A stretch of DNA of 64,000 nt from Meghimatium bilineatum. Lineage: Eukaryota > Mollusca > Gastropoda > Stylommatophora > Philomycidae. Positions 11,570-23,350 of this stretch are shown piece after piece. Position 1 is the stretch's first letter. Each line of letters starts with the position of its first letter. The position numbers and the translations under genes are program-made. The notes under the pieces are model-generated. The model did not search any database, was not told the origin of the DNA, and was given only the letters and a program-made list of their open reading frames with translations. The DNA lies in assembly GCA_034231615.1 (NCBI GenBank), contig CM067314.1:5830501-5894500 (forward strand), read 5' to 3'.

Positions 11570-12435
11570 ATGCGGTTGTACACAGATAAAATAAATATCT
11601 CAAAAATATCATTTGTATAAAAATAGAACACAAATCTCTTAATACCTACCTCTACCAAAATAGAACACAAATCTCTAAATACCTACCTCTACCAAAATAG
11701 AACACAAATCTCTAAATACCTACCTCTACCACAATAAAAGACATATCTCTAAATACCTACCTCTACCAAAATAGAACACAATTCTCTTAATACCTACCTC
11801 TACCAAAATAGAACACAAATCTCTAAATACCTACCTCTACCAAAATAGAACACAATTCTCTAAATACCTACCTCTTCCAAAATAGAACACAAATCTCTAA
11901 ATACCTACCTCTACCAAAATAGAACACAATTATCTAAATACCTACCTCTACCACAATAAAAGACATATCTCTAAATACCTAACTCTACTAGAACAGACCA
12001 CACATCTCTAAATACCTACCTCTACCAAAATAGAACACAATTCTCTAAATACCTACCTCTACCAAAATAGAACACAATTCTCTAAATACCTACCTCTACC
12101 AAAATAGAACAATATTTTCTAAATACCTACCTCTACCAAAATAGAAATCATATCTCTAAATACATACCTCTACTAGAACAGACCACACATCTATAAATAC
12201 CTACCTCAACCAAAAGAGACCACAAATTTCTAAATACCTACCTCTACCAAAATGGAACACGATTCTCTAAATACCTACCTCTACAAAAATAGAACACAAA
12301 TCTCTAAATACCTACCTCTACCAAAATAGAACACAAATCTCTAAATACCTACCTCTACCAAAATAGAACACAAATATCTAAATACCTACCTCTACCAAAA
12401 TAGAAAATACATATCTAAACACTATTTCAACCAAA
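11570..12435. repeat. 37-bp minisatellite, about 21 units
   Basis: Built on aaatacctacctctaccaaa followed by atagaacacaa and tctct. Scattered variants (acaataaaagacatat, agaacagaccacacat) recur in more than one place, suggesting block duplication. Confidence 0.96.
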
Positions 12436-13270
12436 ACTATAACACACATCTGTACATACCATTTATAACTAGACTAAACAATTTTTGTTAAACGCTCCAG
12501 TTCATTTACAACACACCTACACATCACAATACACAACAAGAATAACCCCCAAACAACAAGAGTGGACGAAATCAACGACCTTATAATCTATATACTCTCA
12601 AGATCTGGGGATCACAAATACGAGCCGTGAACGTATGATCAATAAATCGTCAAGCCAAATACATGTCTGGGTAGAATTCTAGTTTGATAATTGCTAAGAT
12701 TTCGCGCCACATACCCTAGACTTGGCCGTCAAAGATATTAATCTTTTATCACGTTGCTGACAGTAGTTACAGCCTTAGCGACAGTTACGTGTCTCCAATG
12801 TCTGTGCTCGAGAAAATGGTGTTTATTTACGGAGGTACAAGTAGGGGCAGGTAGTATAAAGTGTTTAAAATAAATAGTTGGCTCGGCTGCAACATAACTG
12901 TTTAAGTTATAAACAGTGTTGCCACAGGTGGGTTTTTAAATACTAATTATTGTGTAACTGGCCGTTATCTGTGGCGTTGTGGTTATTTTAGGAAAATTTG
13001 TCGAAATGTTCAGTTCTGTCAGGAAATCCTACTTTTTTTTGCCAAAAGTCAGATAAATCCTCCCGATTTTAAAAAGAAGGTCAATTATAAAGTCTCAAGA
13101 CAATAAGATTGCACACGAAAACGGACGACCATCTTTTATAAGGTATATTACCTACAGAATTGGTATGGTTAATAATTAAATATATGGTCTGGTGTTTTTT
13201 TAAAGATAAATCTATAGTTATTTCTAAAACGTCAATGGCAATACTGTCCATACACATGATATAAGCAAGC
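12436..13270. other. Unassigned sequence
   Basis: About 830 bp without a recognisable gene, RNA or repeat. Confidence 0.45.
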
Positions 13271-13274
13271 TGTA

Positions 13275-13870
13275 TTTGTTTCTGTGACTGAAGTTGGATG
13301 TGTCTATGACTGAAGTAAGTTGAACGTGTCTATGACTGAAGTCAGTTGGACGTGTCTATGACTGAAGTCAGTTGGACGTGTCTATGACTGAAGTTAGTTG
13401 GACGTGTCTATGACTGAAGTCAGTTGGACGTGTCTATGACTGAAGTCAGTTGAACGTGTCTATGACTGACGTCAGTTGGACGTGTCTATGACTGAAGTCA
13501 GTTGGACGTGTCTATGACTGAAGTCAGTTAGACGTGCCTATGACTGAAGTCAGTTGGACGTGTCTATGACTGAAGTCAGTTAGACGTATCTATGACTGCA
13601 GAAAATTGAACGTGTCTATGACTGAAGAAAGTTGGACGTGTCTATGATTGAAGTAAGTTGGACTTGTCTATGATTGAAGTAAGTTGAACGTGACTATGAT
13701 TGAAGTAAGTTGAATGTGTCTATGACTGAAGGAAGTAGAACGTGTCTATGACTGTGGTAAGTTGGACGTGTCTATTGCAGAAATAAATTTGACTTGACTA
13801 TAACTAAAATAAGTTGGACAAGTTTATGATTGAAATATGTTGGACGTGTCTATTGCTGAAGTAAGCTGTA
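13275..13870. repeat. 26-bp minisatellite, about 22 units
   Basis: The unit is gtctatgactgaagtcagtt plus ggacgt. The central copies are nearly perfect and both flanks decay gradually. Confidence 0.96.
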
Positions 13871-13894
13871 TGTGTGTTTATAATACAAAGAAGC

Positions 13895-14012
13895 TGTGAA
13901 TATAAAGAGAGGTAGACAGAGATATAAGTGGAAAAGTAACATCATGATATGGCAGGTTAAAGTCTAGCAGAGTGCACCACCAAGACAAGAGACAGAGGGT
14001 ATGGGAAATATA
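13895..14012 (+). pseudogene. RTE-like LINE C-terminal fragment
   Basis: The sequence aggtagacagagatataagt and gtctagcagagtgcaccacc closely match 14985-15065, the C-terminus of the LINE at 14205-15120. Only about 110 bp remain before a (TA)n tract. Confidence 0.65.
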
Positions 14013-14025
14013 CTTTGGATATATG

Positions 14026-14168
<143 letters not shown>

Positions 14169-14204
14169 AATAACTTGCATCAGTGAAGTGTGAAAACAGC
14201 TACT

Positions 14205-15120
14205 CCCCATACATACAAATGAAATAAAAAGAGGGGTAAGACAAGGATGTATTTTAAAAACCCAGCTTATTTAATATCTACACAGAGAATACTATTTAAC
14301 AAATAGAAGGAAAACCAGGACTCAAGATCAGTTGGAAAAAATAATAAATACCCTGAGATATGCAGATGACATTGTACCTTTAGCAGAAAGTGAACAAGAA
14401 TTACAAAGACTAATATATCAAGTCAATAAATAAAGTAAAGAATGTGGACCCGATATGAACGATATAAACGAAAACTATGATAATCAGTGCAATCACAGAA
14501 GAACGGGCGTTAAACACAAACATACTTATAGAGAAACTACAACAAGTAGAACATCAATATCTTGGACAAATAGTCACAAATGATGGCAGATGGGAAACAG
14601 AAGTTAAAAGGAGAATAGGAATGGCTAAAAGTACCTTCGATGACATGAGAAAAAATTTGACACCTAAACAAATTACAAACTGAAAATGTGAATTATAATA
14701 TGATACATCTATTTTATATTAATGTATGGCTCAGAAACATGGACAATTTACAAACAACTAGAAGACAATTCATGCCTTTGGGATGTGGATATATAGAAGA
14801 ATAGGGAGAACTTCATCGAAAGGGAAGTAAGCGAACTCAGAAGCTATAATAACACTTCATATAAAAAAAGAATTATTAAAGAAAATAAAGATCAAACAAA
14901 TAAAAAATTGTGGACACATTAAAAGACATGACACCTTGTTGAAGACCTTTCATGAGGGAAAGGACAAAGGGAAGCGAGCAAGAGGTAGACAGAGATACAA
15001 GTGGCAGAGATATAAGATGGACAACTAATAGTCTAGCAGATTGCATCACCAAAGAAAGAGACAGGATGTTAGAGGTCCACTGTCGCCAACTTTCCCTGAT
15101 GAGACGGCAAATGATGATGA
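14205..15120 (+). pseudogene. RTE-like LINE, RT to C-terminus
   Basis: RT block B reads [10 protein letters not shown] (about 14230) and block C reads LRYADDIVPLAESEQEL (about 14350), with the YADD active site intact. A frame at 14477-14680 carries the VEHQYLGQIVTNDGRWETEV block. LMYGSETWTIYKQLE follows at about 14720. The C-terminus (about 14950-15110) shows an SLADCITKERDRM block and ends in a GATGATGAT tail. Multiple stops and frameshifts are present. It belongs to the (TGA)n-tailed group with 3454-4208. Confidence 0.82.
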
Positions 15121-15121
15121 T

Positions 15122-15590
15122 TATATTTTTGAGATCTTACTGGGACTTTCAAAAGATTTTCTACCTGTTTTAAAAGATTTTCTACCTGTTTAAAAGATGT
15201 GTTACCTATTTGAAAGATTTTTTACCTGTTTAAAAAATGTGTTACCTATTTGAAAGATTTTCTACCTGTTTAAAAGATGTGTTACCTATTTGAAAGATTT
15301 TCTACCTGTTTAAAAGATGTTACCTATTTGAAAGATTTTCTACCTGTTTAAAAGATGTTACGTATTTGAAAGATTTTCTACCTGTTTAAAAGATGTGTTA
15401 CCTATTTGAAAGATTTTCTTTCTGTTTAAAAGATGTGTTACCTTTTTGAAAGATTTTCTACCTGTTTAAAAGATGTGTAACCTATTTGAAAGATCTTCTA
15501 CCTGTTTAAAAGATGTGTTACCTATTTGAAAGATTTTCTACCTGTTTAAAAGATGTGTTACCTATTTGAAAGATTTTCTACCTGTACTAT
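15122..15590. repeat. 40-bp minisatellite, about 11 units
   Basis: Alternates gaaagattttctacctgttt with aaaagatgtgttacctattt. Each unit is itself two diverged 20-bp halves. Some units lack gtg. Confidence 0.96.
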
Positions 15591-15646
15591 AAATACTTTT
15601 AAACTCATTGTTGCTTATCTCTAGGTGAAGTTAGGTTCTTGATTTA

Positions 15647-16075
15647 TTACAACTGACGCGAATTGAACCAGACCTGTTCTAGCAGCACCGAATCTCTTTG
15701 CAACACAAGTAAACAGGTTTTCCGTACTTGACCAACCAAATCCTCAAAAAAAGATGTTGTCTCGTCAAGACTTTCAGCATGTGTATTCAAGTCATTGAGA
15801 ACAGGCCCTTGTGTACGAATATGCATGTTCTGTGTTTGTGTTCCTGAGAATACTTTAATACTTACACGAGGTTCGTTGATGTTGTAATAGTTCTTGTTTC
15901 GATTGGTCTGGTTCTCAGTGACTTGAGTACACAGGCTGAAAGTCTTGACGAGACCACATCTTTTTTTTTGAGGATGTGGTTGGTCAAGTACGGAAAACAT
16001 GTTTACTTGTGTTGGAAAGCGATTCGGTCCTGCTAGAACAGACCTGGTTCAATTCCCGTTAGTTGTAAGAATTAT
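15647..16075. repeat. Foldback element: inverted arms of a tRNA-like repeat
   Basis: The left arm (about 15647-15805) is the reverse complement of the right arm (about 15910-16075), with roughly 100 bp between them. Both arms contain ggttggtcaagtacggaaaa, gctagaacag and ggtctggttcaattc or its variant. The matching extends inward through tcgtcaagactttcagc. The arms differ by scattered substitutions. The single-arm copy at 1384-1492 shows that the arm is itself a dispersed repeat. Confidence 0.85.
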
Positions 16076-16279
16076 TTTCATTTATCCTATGCTTCCTACT
16101 TGAATTTCTTGATTTATTTCTTCTATTGCTTTTTCTGGACAGACGCTTCTTTTTTCAAATTTACCTTTATGTGAAGTAGAGATAACTTTGTTTGCTTCTT
16201 TGAGAACCACAGGAATTGCGAGCAATTAGCTCTTACTGCTTATGTGTAGTGACGTGGTTTTTATGAGCTTTTTTTCATA

Positions 16280-16455
16280 CCCAGGAAACTTCAGCTTTCG
16301 GTTTACTGCAATGTCAATTGAAGGAGCCTTCAACTCACAGGGGTCCATAACTTTACAGATGACATACTACAATGCCATCTACTAAGGTTTTCTGTTGTAT
16401 GAATAGTTTGTGTTATGAGCCATTGGCGAGACCCACAGACGCAATCTCATCCGCA
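16280..16455. repeat. Dispersed repeat, copy 1
   Basis: ccatctactaaggttttctg and gacccacagacgcaa recur at 37045-37125, inside the insertion at 36725-37130. The element type is unknown. It may be the 3' part of a SINE. Confidence 0.6.
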
Positions 16456-16639
16456 GAGATAGCTTTGTACAATAATCCCGATAAATCCAGATGAGCTGGT
16501 CGAAATATAAGAGAGTTTATGAAGGAGAACAATGACATCTCTTATAAAGAAAAGAAGAGATATGTACAAACTATAAGAAGTGAACATGACATGACAAAAG
16601 ACGCCTACCATCATCTTAATCGGCAGGGACAGGTGGACA

Positions 16640-17075
16640 TAAGATTTGTCTGACAGTGTAGACATCAAGTAACAAACATAAGACTTGCCTGACAGTGTAT
16701 ACATCAAGTAACGAACATAAGACTTGTCTGACAGTGTATACATCAAGTAACAAACATAAGACTTGTCTGACAGTGTAGACATCAAGTAACGAACATAAGA
16801 CTTGTCTGACAGTGTATACATCAAGTAAAGAACATAAGACTTGTCTGACAGTGTAGACATCAAGTAACGAACATAAGACTTGTCTGACAGTGTAGACATC
16901 AAGTAACGAACATAAGACTTGTCTGACAGTGTATACATCAAGTAACGAACATAAGACTTGTCTGACAGTGTATACATCAAGTAACGAACATAAGACTTGT
17001 CTGACAGTGTAGACATCAAGTAACGAACATAAGACTTGTCTGACAGTGTAGACATCAAGTAAAGAACAAAAGAAA
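16640..17075. repeat. 39-bp minisatellite, about 11 units
   Basis: The unit is gtaacgaacataagacttgt plus ctgacagtgtagacatcaa. Because 39 is a multiple of three, all frames stay open through it. These open frames are not genes. Confidence 0.97.
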
Positions 17076-17239
17076 GAACGAAATATTACTATAATAATCA
17101 TAAGTACCATAACCCATCAAGATCGCAGTTTTGCCACACTGGATACATCAGCACAGAAAACCCAACACAGAACTCAACAAAGTCATCAGTCATTCACAAA
17201 AGTGTATAACAATTACGTTAAGACCTCCCCGTGTTATCA

Positions 17240-17600
17240 ATTCAGGATTTTCTCTGAACCACTCTCCTCCTTCTACCCTCGACCACTCCCTGAATAATAA
17301 TTTTAAAAAGCAAGTCGTGTCTCGTTTCGTGTCCAAACCAAACATGTTTACACCGTTTTACCACTACCAAAAGTGGTTCTTGATAACCTACAAGTGTGTT
17401 TATTTGCTGCTGGACGAATATATTTGTCTTGTGTTCTATGTAACTAATTCTTAACAACCGTCTGTTGCACTTGTTTTCAAAATCCTGAACCATTCATTCC
17501 GTATTTGCACTGAGTCTCCAACTTTTACACGCGTATAAAAGTATACTTGACCCTAGCGATCTGAATAAATTGAGCTTTATTCTAAAATATTGATGTGACT
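17240..17600 (-). pseudogene. RTE-like LINE C-terminal region
   Basis: The minus-strand frame has SSILLYACKSWRL (thumb block, about 17535), one in-frame TGA at 17494, then FENKCNRRLLRISYIEHKTN and QEPLLVVVKRCKHVWFGH, ending VVEGRRRRVVQRKS near 17245. It is 3'-truncated. The same LINE group, with a longer C-terminus, is at 56395-56680. Confidence 0.78.
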
Positions 17601-17714
17601 TCTCCAAATCATAGTCAACCTTGCCATATTCTTTAATATTGCTATAAACTCTTATATATTTATATATATATATATAATTTCGAATTTTAAAACTGATAGT
17701 TAGACAAAAGAACA

Positions 17715-17965
17715 AAAGACAACAGATCAAATGGTTTTCACACGCTTCCAGATTAAGAAACAGACAGCATGCCACAGATGGCCATGACACATAGACATCA
17801 CGGCTATAAAGCCAGAAGCAGACCATGTAAAAAATGGATCACAGAAATCAAAGAAGCCACAGGATCAAGCTTACACACAGCACACAGGAAGGTCATCTCC
17901 AGAGAACTCTTCCACCCCTGGCGCTGCAAGGCAAACACGGGCCACAGAGTATAGATAGATATAGA
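17715..17965 (+). pseudogene. LINE C-terminal fragment with TAGA tail
   Basis: A 61-codon frame has MAMTHRHHGYKARSRPCKKW and ends shortly before a tagatagatata tail. The GYKARxRPxKxW block resembles the basic C-terminus of RTE-like ORFs. A close inverted copy is at 18440-18700. Confidence 0.6.
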
Positions 17966-18099
17966 GCTATCTTCTATTCTGGCATCACTGTCCCGACTGT
18001 CACGTGTCCATCTTCCCCTTTTGATCCATGTGGAATACTATCAGGCTGTTGCGTGCAAAGTCTGTAATTATTTCTCACATCTGTTTTAAATATTCTAGC

Positions 18100-18370
18100 T
18101 TTTCATCATCATCATCATCAGGTGGCATATTATTACCATAACGCAGTCCTCTCTGGGGATCTCTTAAATTTTCCGCAATTTGGAGTAAGTTGCCCTGCCT
18201 CTTTTACTGACTTTCTTGAATGTCTTTTGTCCAACGGCATCTTGAACGGCCTTTGCCCCTGTTGCCTTCTATCACCCCCCTCAATTTTCTATTTAGCTTT
18301 GCTGTTGCTGATTTGTACTGTTCGATTCCTGAGTCGAGTTCCCGAGTTTATAATAGGATTCGAATGGATA
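18100..18370. other. Unassigned, begins with (TCA)n
   Basis: Starts with a tcatcatcatcatcatcagg tract that resembles an inverted LINE 3' tail. No clear protein signal follows. Confidence 0.35.
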
Positions 18371-18374
18371 TGTT

Positions 18375-18485
18375 TTTCTATTCTAGCTATCTATTTATCC
18401 ATCAATCCATCCATCCATCCATCCATCCATCCATCAATCCATCCATCCATCCATCTATCTATCTATGTATATATCTATCTATACG
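18375..18485. repeat. Tetranucleotide microsatellite (ATCC)n/(CTAT)n
   Basis: Compound repeat, abutting the tail of the minus-strand LINE fragment. Confidence 0.93.
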
Positions 18486-18700
18486 CTGTTGCTTTTGTTT
18501 GCTTTGCGGTGTCAGGAGTAGAAGAGTTCTCTGGAGATGGCATTCCTGTGTGCTGTCTGTAAACATGTTCCTGTGGCGTTCTTTGACGTATGTGACCCAT
18601 CTTTTACATGGTCTGCCTCTGGCTTTATAGCCGTGATGTCTATGTGTCATGGCCATCTGTAGCATGCTGTCTGTTGGTAGTCTGAAAGTGTATGAAAACT
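18455..18700 (-). pseudogene. LINE C-terminal fragment, inverted copy
   Basis: The minus-strand frame MAMTHRHHGYKARGRPCKRW matches 17768-17840 almost residue for residue. It ends in the (CTAT)n tract, which is the TAGA tail read in reverse. Together the two copies form tail-to-tail inverted repeats about 500 bp apart. Confidence 0.65.
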
Positions 18701-19040
18701 ACATTTATTGTATTGTCTTTTGATGTGCTCCAATACTGGCATTGTTTTGGTTATCAGTCTGATCTTATCTTTGTTTTAAATTAGTTATTTTAAATTTTTA
18801 TATTTTTTTTTATTACACTGTATGGTCTCGTCTCTGATGTAACATAAACCTGTTTCAGTTGATCTGTTTAAATGGTTTATTAAGTAAATGTTTCATATGC
18901 GCTGGGTGATTAATGTCTACTTTTTTTTCTTGAGCCCAGTTCTCCATTCTCATTTCTTTCCTTCGAAGATTGAGTGGGATGTTCTAATAACTACTTCTTA
19001 TGTTTTTTCACTGTACCAGCAAATGTACTGAAAAAGTGGT
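18701..19040. other. Unassigned T-rich sequence
   Basis: No gene or clear repeat seen. Confidence 0.45.
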
Positions 19041-19335
19041 GGTGAGGAGAAACTACTTCTAAGGCTTTCTTTCGATGGTTCTCATAACATCCTCTAAGGC
19101 TTTTTTCATGATTCTCATAACTACCTCTCAGGCTGTCTTTGAATGTTTCTTATACCTACCTGTAAGGCTTGCTTTTTATCTTTCTCATAGCCACCCTTAA
19201 GGTTTGTTTTTAATGTTTTCATAGCTGCATCTAAGACGTTCTTTTTATGTTTTTCATAGCTACATTTCAGACCTTCTTCAAAGTTTCTGATACCTACCTC
19301 TAAGGCTTTCTTGGATGTGTCTTATAACTATCTGA
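19041..19335. repeat. Degenerate minisatellite, about 33-60 bp period
   Basis: Eight or so diverged copies of ctaaggctttctttgatg followed by ctcataactacct. Confidence 0.8.
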
Positions 19336-19735
19336 TGAAACATTAGCGGTTCCAAAATTTGTACTTAGAGCAAAAGTTGGATCAGATGTGCCGCTGGTCA
19401 TGATGTTGGCACATCTATATAAGTATGACGTTAGTTAATACAAAATATGGCATAGCGCCGTATTCTCCAGTGTGTCTATATGCCATTTGAAACCAGAAAC
19501 GTCTATGAATTCTTGATCACTCATCAAACGGTTTAACCACTACCCAAGGGAAATCGCTTATGAAATTTATGTTTATTTGAATACACAGAAGCAATGGAAA
19601 ACTCTCATCCATAGTGATAATTTCCCGTTTATAAAGCTTATCACAATCGACGTTTAAAAATGGTTTTTTTTTCCGTTTAAATACCATCCCTTCCACCCCA
19701 TTATTATTTATCAAAGTGGAATCTAAGGTTCTTGT
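19336..19735. other. Unassigned sequence
   Basis: No domain or repeat recognised. Confidence 0.45.
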
Positions 19736-19739
19736 GGAT

Positions 19740-19880
19740 AATTTTGTGTAATGTACACATATGCTTACAATATTCTCAGTAATGTACACATAAGCCAAGA
19801 TATTCTCAGTAATGTACAAATATTCTTACAATTTTCTCAGTAATTCACGCATATTCTTACAATATTCTCAGATATTACAA
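19740..19880. repeat. 31-bp tandem repeat, about 4-5 units
   Basis: The unit is cagtaatgtacacatatgct plus tacaatattct. Two further units lie at 20963-21025, inside the insertion that splits the next array. Confidence 0.9.
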
Positions 19881-19919
19881 TGTCAATAATCAATACAGTT
19901 ATAAGGACTTAGATCTTAG

Positions 19920-20392
19920 ATTGTATGGGCTTTCTTAGGGTTAAAGTCGGATTGTTTGTGCGTTTTGTCAGAGTCTATGATCTCCGTTTCTCGGATCAAA
20001 GAGGCTTTAATATTAGTATGTACTGGCATTCTTCGGTCTAAGAGGCTGTGTACTGAATGTGTAATTGCGTGCTTCCGTGCTTTGGGTCTAAGAGGCTGTG
20101 TACTGAATGTGTAAACGGGTCTGAGAGGCATGGTATTTAGTTTGTAAGGGCGTACTTCGGGTCTGAGAGGCATGGTATTTAGTTTGTAAGGGCGTACTTC
20201 GGGTCTAAGATGCGTTGTTTTTAAGGGTGTGCTTCGAGGTTTAAAAAGTTTTGTTCTTAGTGTGCTAGTGTGTGCTTTTGGTCAAAGAGGATTTGATCTT
20301 AGTTTGTGACTGCGTGCTTCGGTACAAAGATACTGTGAATTTAATTTGTAAATGCGTGTATCAATTCTCTAAGAGGTTTTGTTCTTAGTACC
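19920..20392. repeat. About 41-bp minisatellite, first half
   Basis: Degenerate units containing gcgtgcttcgggtctaagag and a ttgttcttagtttgtaa block. The same unit resumes at 21336. Confidence 0.88.
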
Positions 20393-21335
20393 TCATTCCA
20401 GCCGGGGAGACTTATACAAGTCAGTAAACCTTAGGTCTTCTGGCCGAAAAGACTCCTATAAGTTATACTCCAATGACATTCATGTTGTTTTTTTCGGTAT
20501 TTATATCAACATAAGAATGCCTCCAATCGAAAGTGTAATATGTCCACATTGCTTCTTGCATGGTTTTTATGTGTATTGATATCAATTTTGTTAAGTTATT
20601 GATAAATTTTGATAATGTTCTAATGTGACGTAATTTTTCCTTATATGTTTTATATATTTTTCCAATTTACTTATTTTCGTAAAATAATAACTATTTTATT
20701 TACTTTGGTCTCATTTAATATGAAATCCAACCTGGCAAATGCTTCTAGCATCGTGTTTGCAAATTTACGCCATTTTGTAAGCTAAATTAGCCATATTTTC
20801 ATTTGAGTTTCGTGTAAAGTTAAGTCTACTGTTTTTGATAGATGTCGAAATTATTTCTAAATAATAACTTTTTGACGCACTATGCATATATATTATACAT
20901 TATTGTGTTCGTAATTGGATTATCTACAGAAATGATACAGTTTGAGTGGAATTTATTGATTTTCAGTAATGTACATATATGCTTACAATATTCTCAGTAA
21001 TGTACACATATGCTCACAATATGAGTGGAATTTATTGATTCAAAAATGGGTAAATGCGTTAAGGTCAAATATCATATCTAAAATAATATTTATGTGTCAT
21101 TTACATATTTTCTTTTCTGTCTAAAATAATATTTATATATTAACCACATTTTTTTTCAAAATGATATTGTGATAATCACATTCTCTGTCCATTTATGTTT
21201 CGAAATATATATATTACATTATAATGTAAATATATTTATAAGTACTATTTCTTGTTTCCGTGATGCATGTGCACAAAAAAATCGAACAAAATTTAATTAC
21301 GTTTAAACGCTAAAAATATTCCGGCCGGAATCAGT
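20393..21335. other. About 940-bp AT-rich insert splitting the minisatellite
   Basis: Sequence of different character between the two halves of one array. It has attccagccgggg at its left edge and attccggccggaat at its right edge, which may be imperfect termini. It holds two units of the 31-bp repeat seen at 19740. No coding domain is recognised. Confidence 0.5.
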
Positions 21336-21700
21336 GTGACTCGGGCCCAACAGGCTTTGTTCTTAGTTTATAAGTGCGTGCTTCAGGTCTAAAAGGATTT
21401 GTTCTTACTGTGTAAGAGCATACTTCTGATCTAAGAGGTGTTGTTCTTAATTTGTAAGTGCGAGCTTCGGGACAACGTGGCTTTGATCGTAGTTTTTGTG
21501 GACATGCTGCGGGTCAAAGAGGCTTTGATATTGATTTGCAAGGGCGGTCCTCGGATCAAAGACATTTTAATTTTTGTTTGAAGGGGCGTGTTTTGGTTAA
21601 AATAGGTGTGATCTTAGTTTGTCAGGGTTTACTTCGTGTCAAAATAGCTTTGAACTTTTTTTTTTTGGAAGACGTGCTCCTGGTTGACGAGTGCCACGAC
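21336..21700. repeat. About 41-bp minisatellite, second half
   Basis: Same unit as 19920-20392 with further variants (gggtcaaagaggctttgat). Confidence 0.85.
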
Positions 21701-22029
21701 AAACAAGTCTAGCATGTAGTTCTAACATAAGTACCTCAACTACGACCTCCTTTCTCAATGAACATATGTTTTAACATAACCAAATGTGAAAAATTACTAC
21801 AAGAATGTGTAATGTCCTTAGTCACAACCAGATCACTTTTTGACATAGATGGCAGAGATTAATGTGAATTACTAAGCGGTAAAGCTCCTGTGTAATTGTA
21901 TAATTTGGGTTGGGGAGGGGGTGCAGAGGTTGTGTTTCAATAATTTCATACCAGTAGATTTGCATTATCTGCGGTATGCAATACTGGGAAGACGCCTCTT
22001 AGGAGAGTGTCTATTTGTGTATAAAGAAG
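21701..22029. other. Unassigned sequence
   Basis: No gene or repeat recognised. Confidence 0.45.
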
Positions 22030-22335
22030 GCACTTTCCGCCATTTTATGTCATAATTATTAAGTGCCATCTCCGCAACGAAGGTTGACTGCAGCAGATCT
22101 CCAACATTCCCTCCCTCCCTCTTGTTTTGGTGATGTGATCTTCTAGACTGCAACCAGTTCGTCTTGTGATATTACTCTCTCACTTGTATCTCTGCCTATC
22201 TCTTGTTTGCATTCCTTCGACTTACCCTCAAGTAAAGTCTTCAACAAGGTCTCATGTCTTTTAATGTATCCAACATATTTTATTTGCATCTTTATCTGAT
22301 CTTTATTTCCTCTAATAAATCTTTCTTCATATGAA
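22030..22335 (-). pseudogene. RTE-like LINE C-terminal fragment
   Basis: Read on the minus strand it matches the C-terminus of 14205-15120 at DNA level: attaaaagacatgagacctt, then a gataggcagagatacaagtg block, then acatcaccaaaacaagag and a final tgcagtcaacc region. Stops occur in every frame. Confidence 0.7.
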
Positions 22336-22765
22336 CCGTTGTTAAAACCTTAATACAATAAAAACACACAAACGACATCAACACAAATTTTCGATATTTC
22401 GACTACAAATTCTTCACAGGACAAAAACAAACAATAAAAAATGAATATTACAGAGAATTATAAATGTAGGAGAGGAGCAACAGAAGATGCTACGGGAGAT
22501 AAAATGAGAGAAAGAATAAAAGGAGTGAAAAGACAAATACTGCAAGAACAGAGAAGTGAGAAACACACACAGATAGAGAGAAAGAGAGAGAGAGAGAGCG
22601 TAAAAGGAAAAGCAACAGAGCAAATATTTTAAAAGAAGAAACATCTAAATGATATTTTAAAAACAAAAGTAAAATAAAAACTCTACTTATCTGAAATCCG
22701 GTGTCGTCGAACGAAATGGTTGAAGTAAATGCTAAAAGTAATGGTAGACTGACGATGGTAAACAA
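22336..22765 (-). repeat. Left arm of a long imperfect inverted repeat
   Basis: Reverse-complemented, this aligns end to end with 22957-23350. Shared landmarks in order: atttcaaccatt, a gataagta block, ctctgttgcttttcctttta, a CT-rich tract, a tctccc(g/a)tagcatctt-like block, ttgtttgttttt, and a motif ending gtcgaaat. The arms have clearly diverged, with substitutions and small indels. Confidence 0.75.
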
Positions 22766-22956
22766 TGTTCACAACAATATAAGGTATTGCAGGAAGGCGA
22801 GGAAAAGAGTGAGAAAATGTGAAAGAAAAAAATTATGTAAAATAAGACTTGTACAGTAGGATACCTCCGCAACTTACCGCTCCCATTACTAATAACAAAA
22901 ACAAAAACCAAAAACAAAATCTCTCAAGACACCCACCAATGCCATCTGTTTTAGAG
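22766..22956. other. Spacer of the long inverted repeat
   Basis: About 190 bp between the arms, with no recognisable feature. Confidence 0.5.
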
Positions 22957-23350
22957 AACGTTACTTACAATCATCATTCTATCACTTTCAACATTTATTT
23001 CAACCATTCTGTTAGACTACATTAGTTTTCCGATAAGTATATTTTTCTTTGATATCAATTCAATTTTTGTTCTTTTATTATACCTGCCCTGTTGCTTTTC
23101 CTTTTACTCTCTATCTCTGTCTCTCTGTCTCTCTCTCTGTCTCTCTTCGTATTTGTCATGTGTCTCCTATTTTTTTAAATTTATTTCTCCCATCTTTTCT
23201 CCCGCATCATCTTGTTTTGCTACTCTCTTACATTATTATTCTTAGTTTGTAATATTAATTTCTTGTTGTTTGTTTTAATCCTGATGCGGACGTTTTAGCC
23301 GAAACGTCGTTTATTTCTGTTGAAGTCATTAGTGTGTTTCCTATTTTGCT
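22957..23350 (+). repeat. Right arm of the inverted repeat, with a hammerhead-like end
   Basis: Homologous to the reverse complement of 22336-22765. Near its outer end it carries cctgatgcggacgttttagc followed by cgaaacgtcg. CTGATG...CGAAAC has the layout of a hammerhead ribozyme core, as known at the ends of Penelope-like retroelements. The C after CTGATG departs from the consensus A, so it is probably inactive. Confidence 0.6.

Noticed and set aside
16447-17110. Two long minus-strand repeat frames
   Set aside because: Product of the 39-bp minisatellite. No composition or domain suggests a protein.
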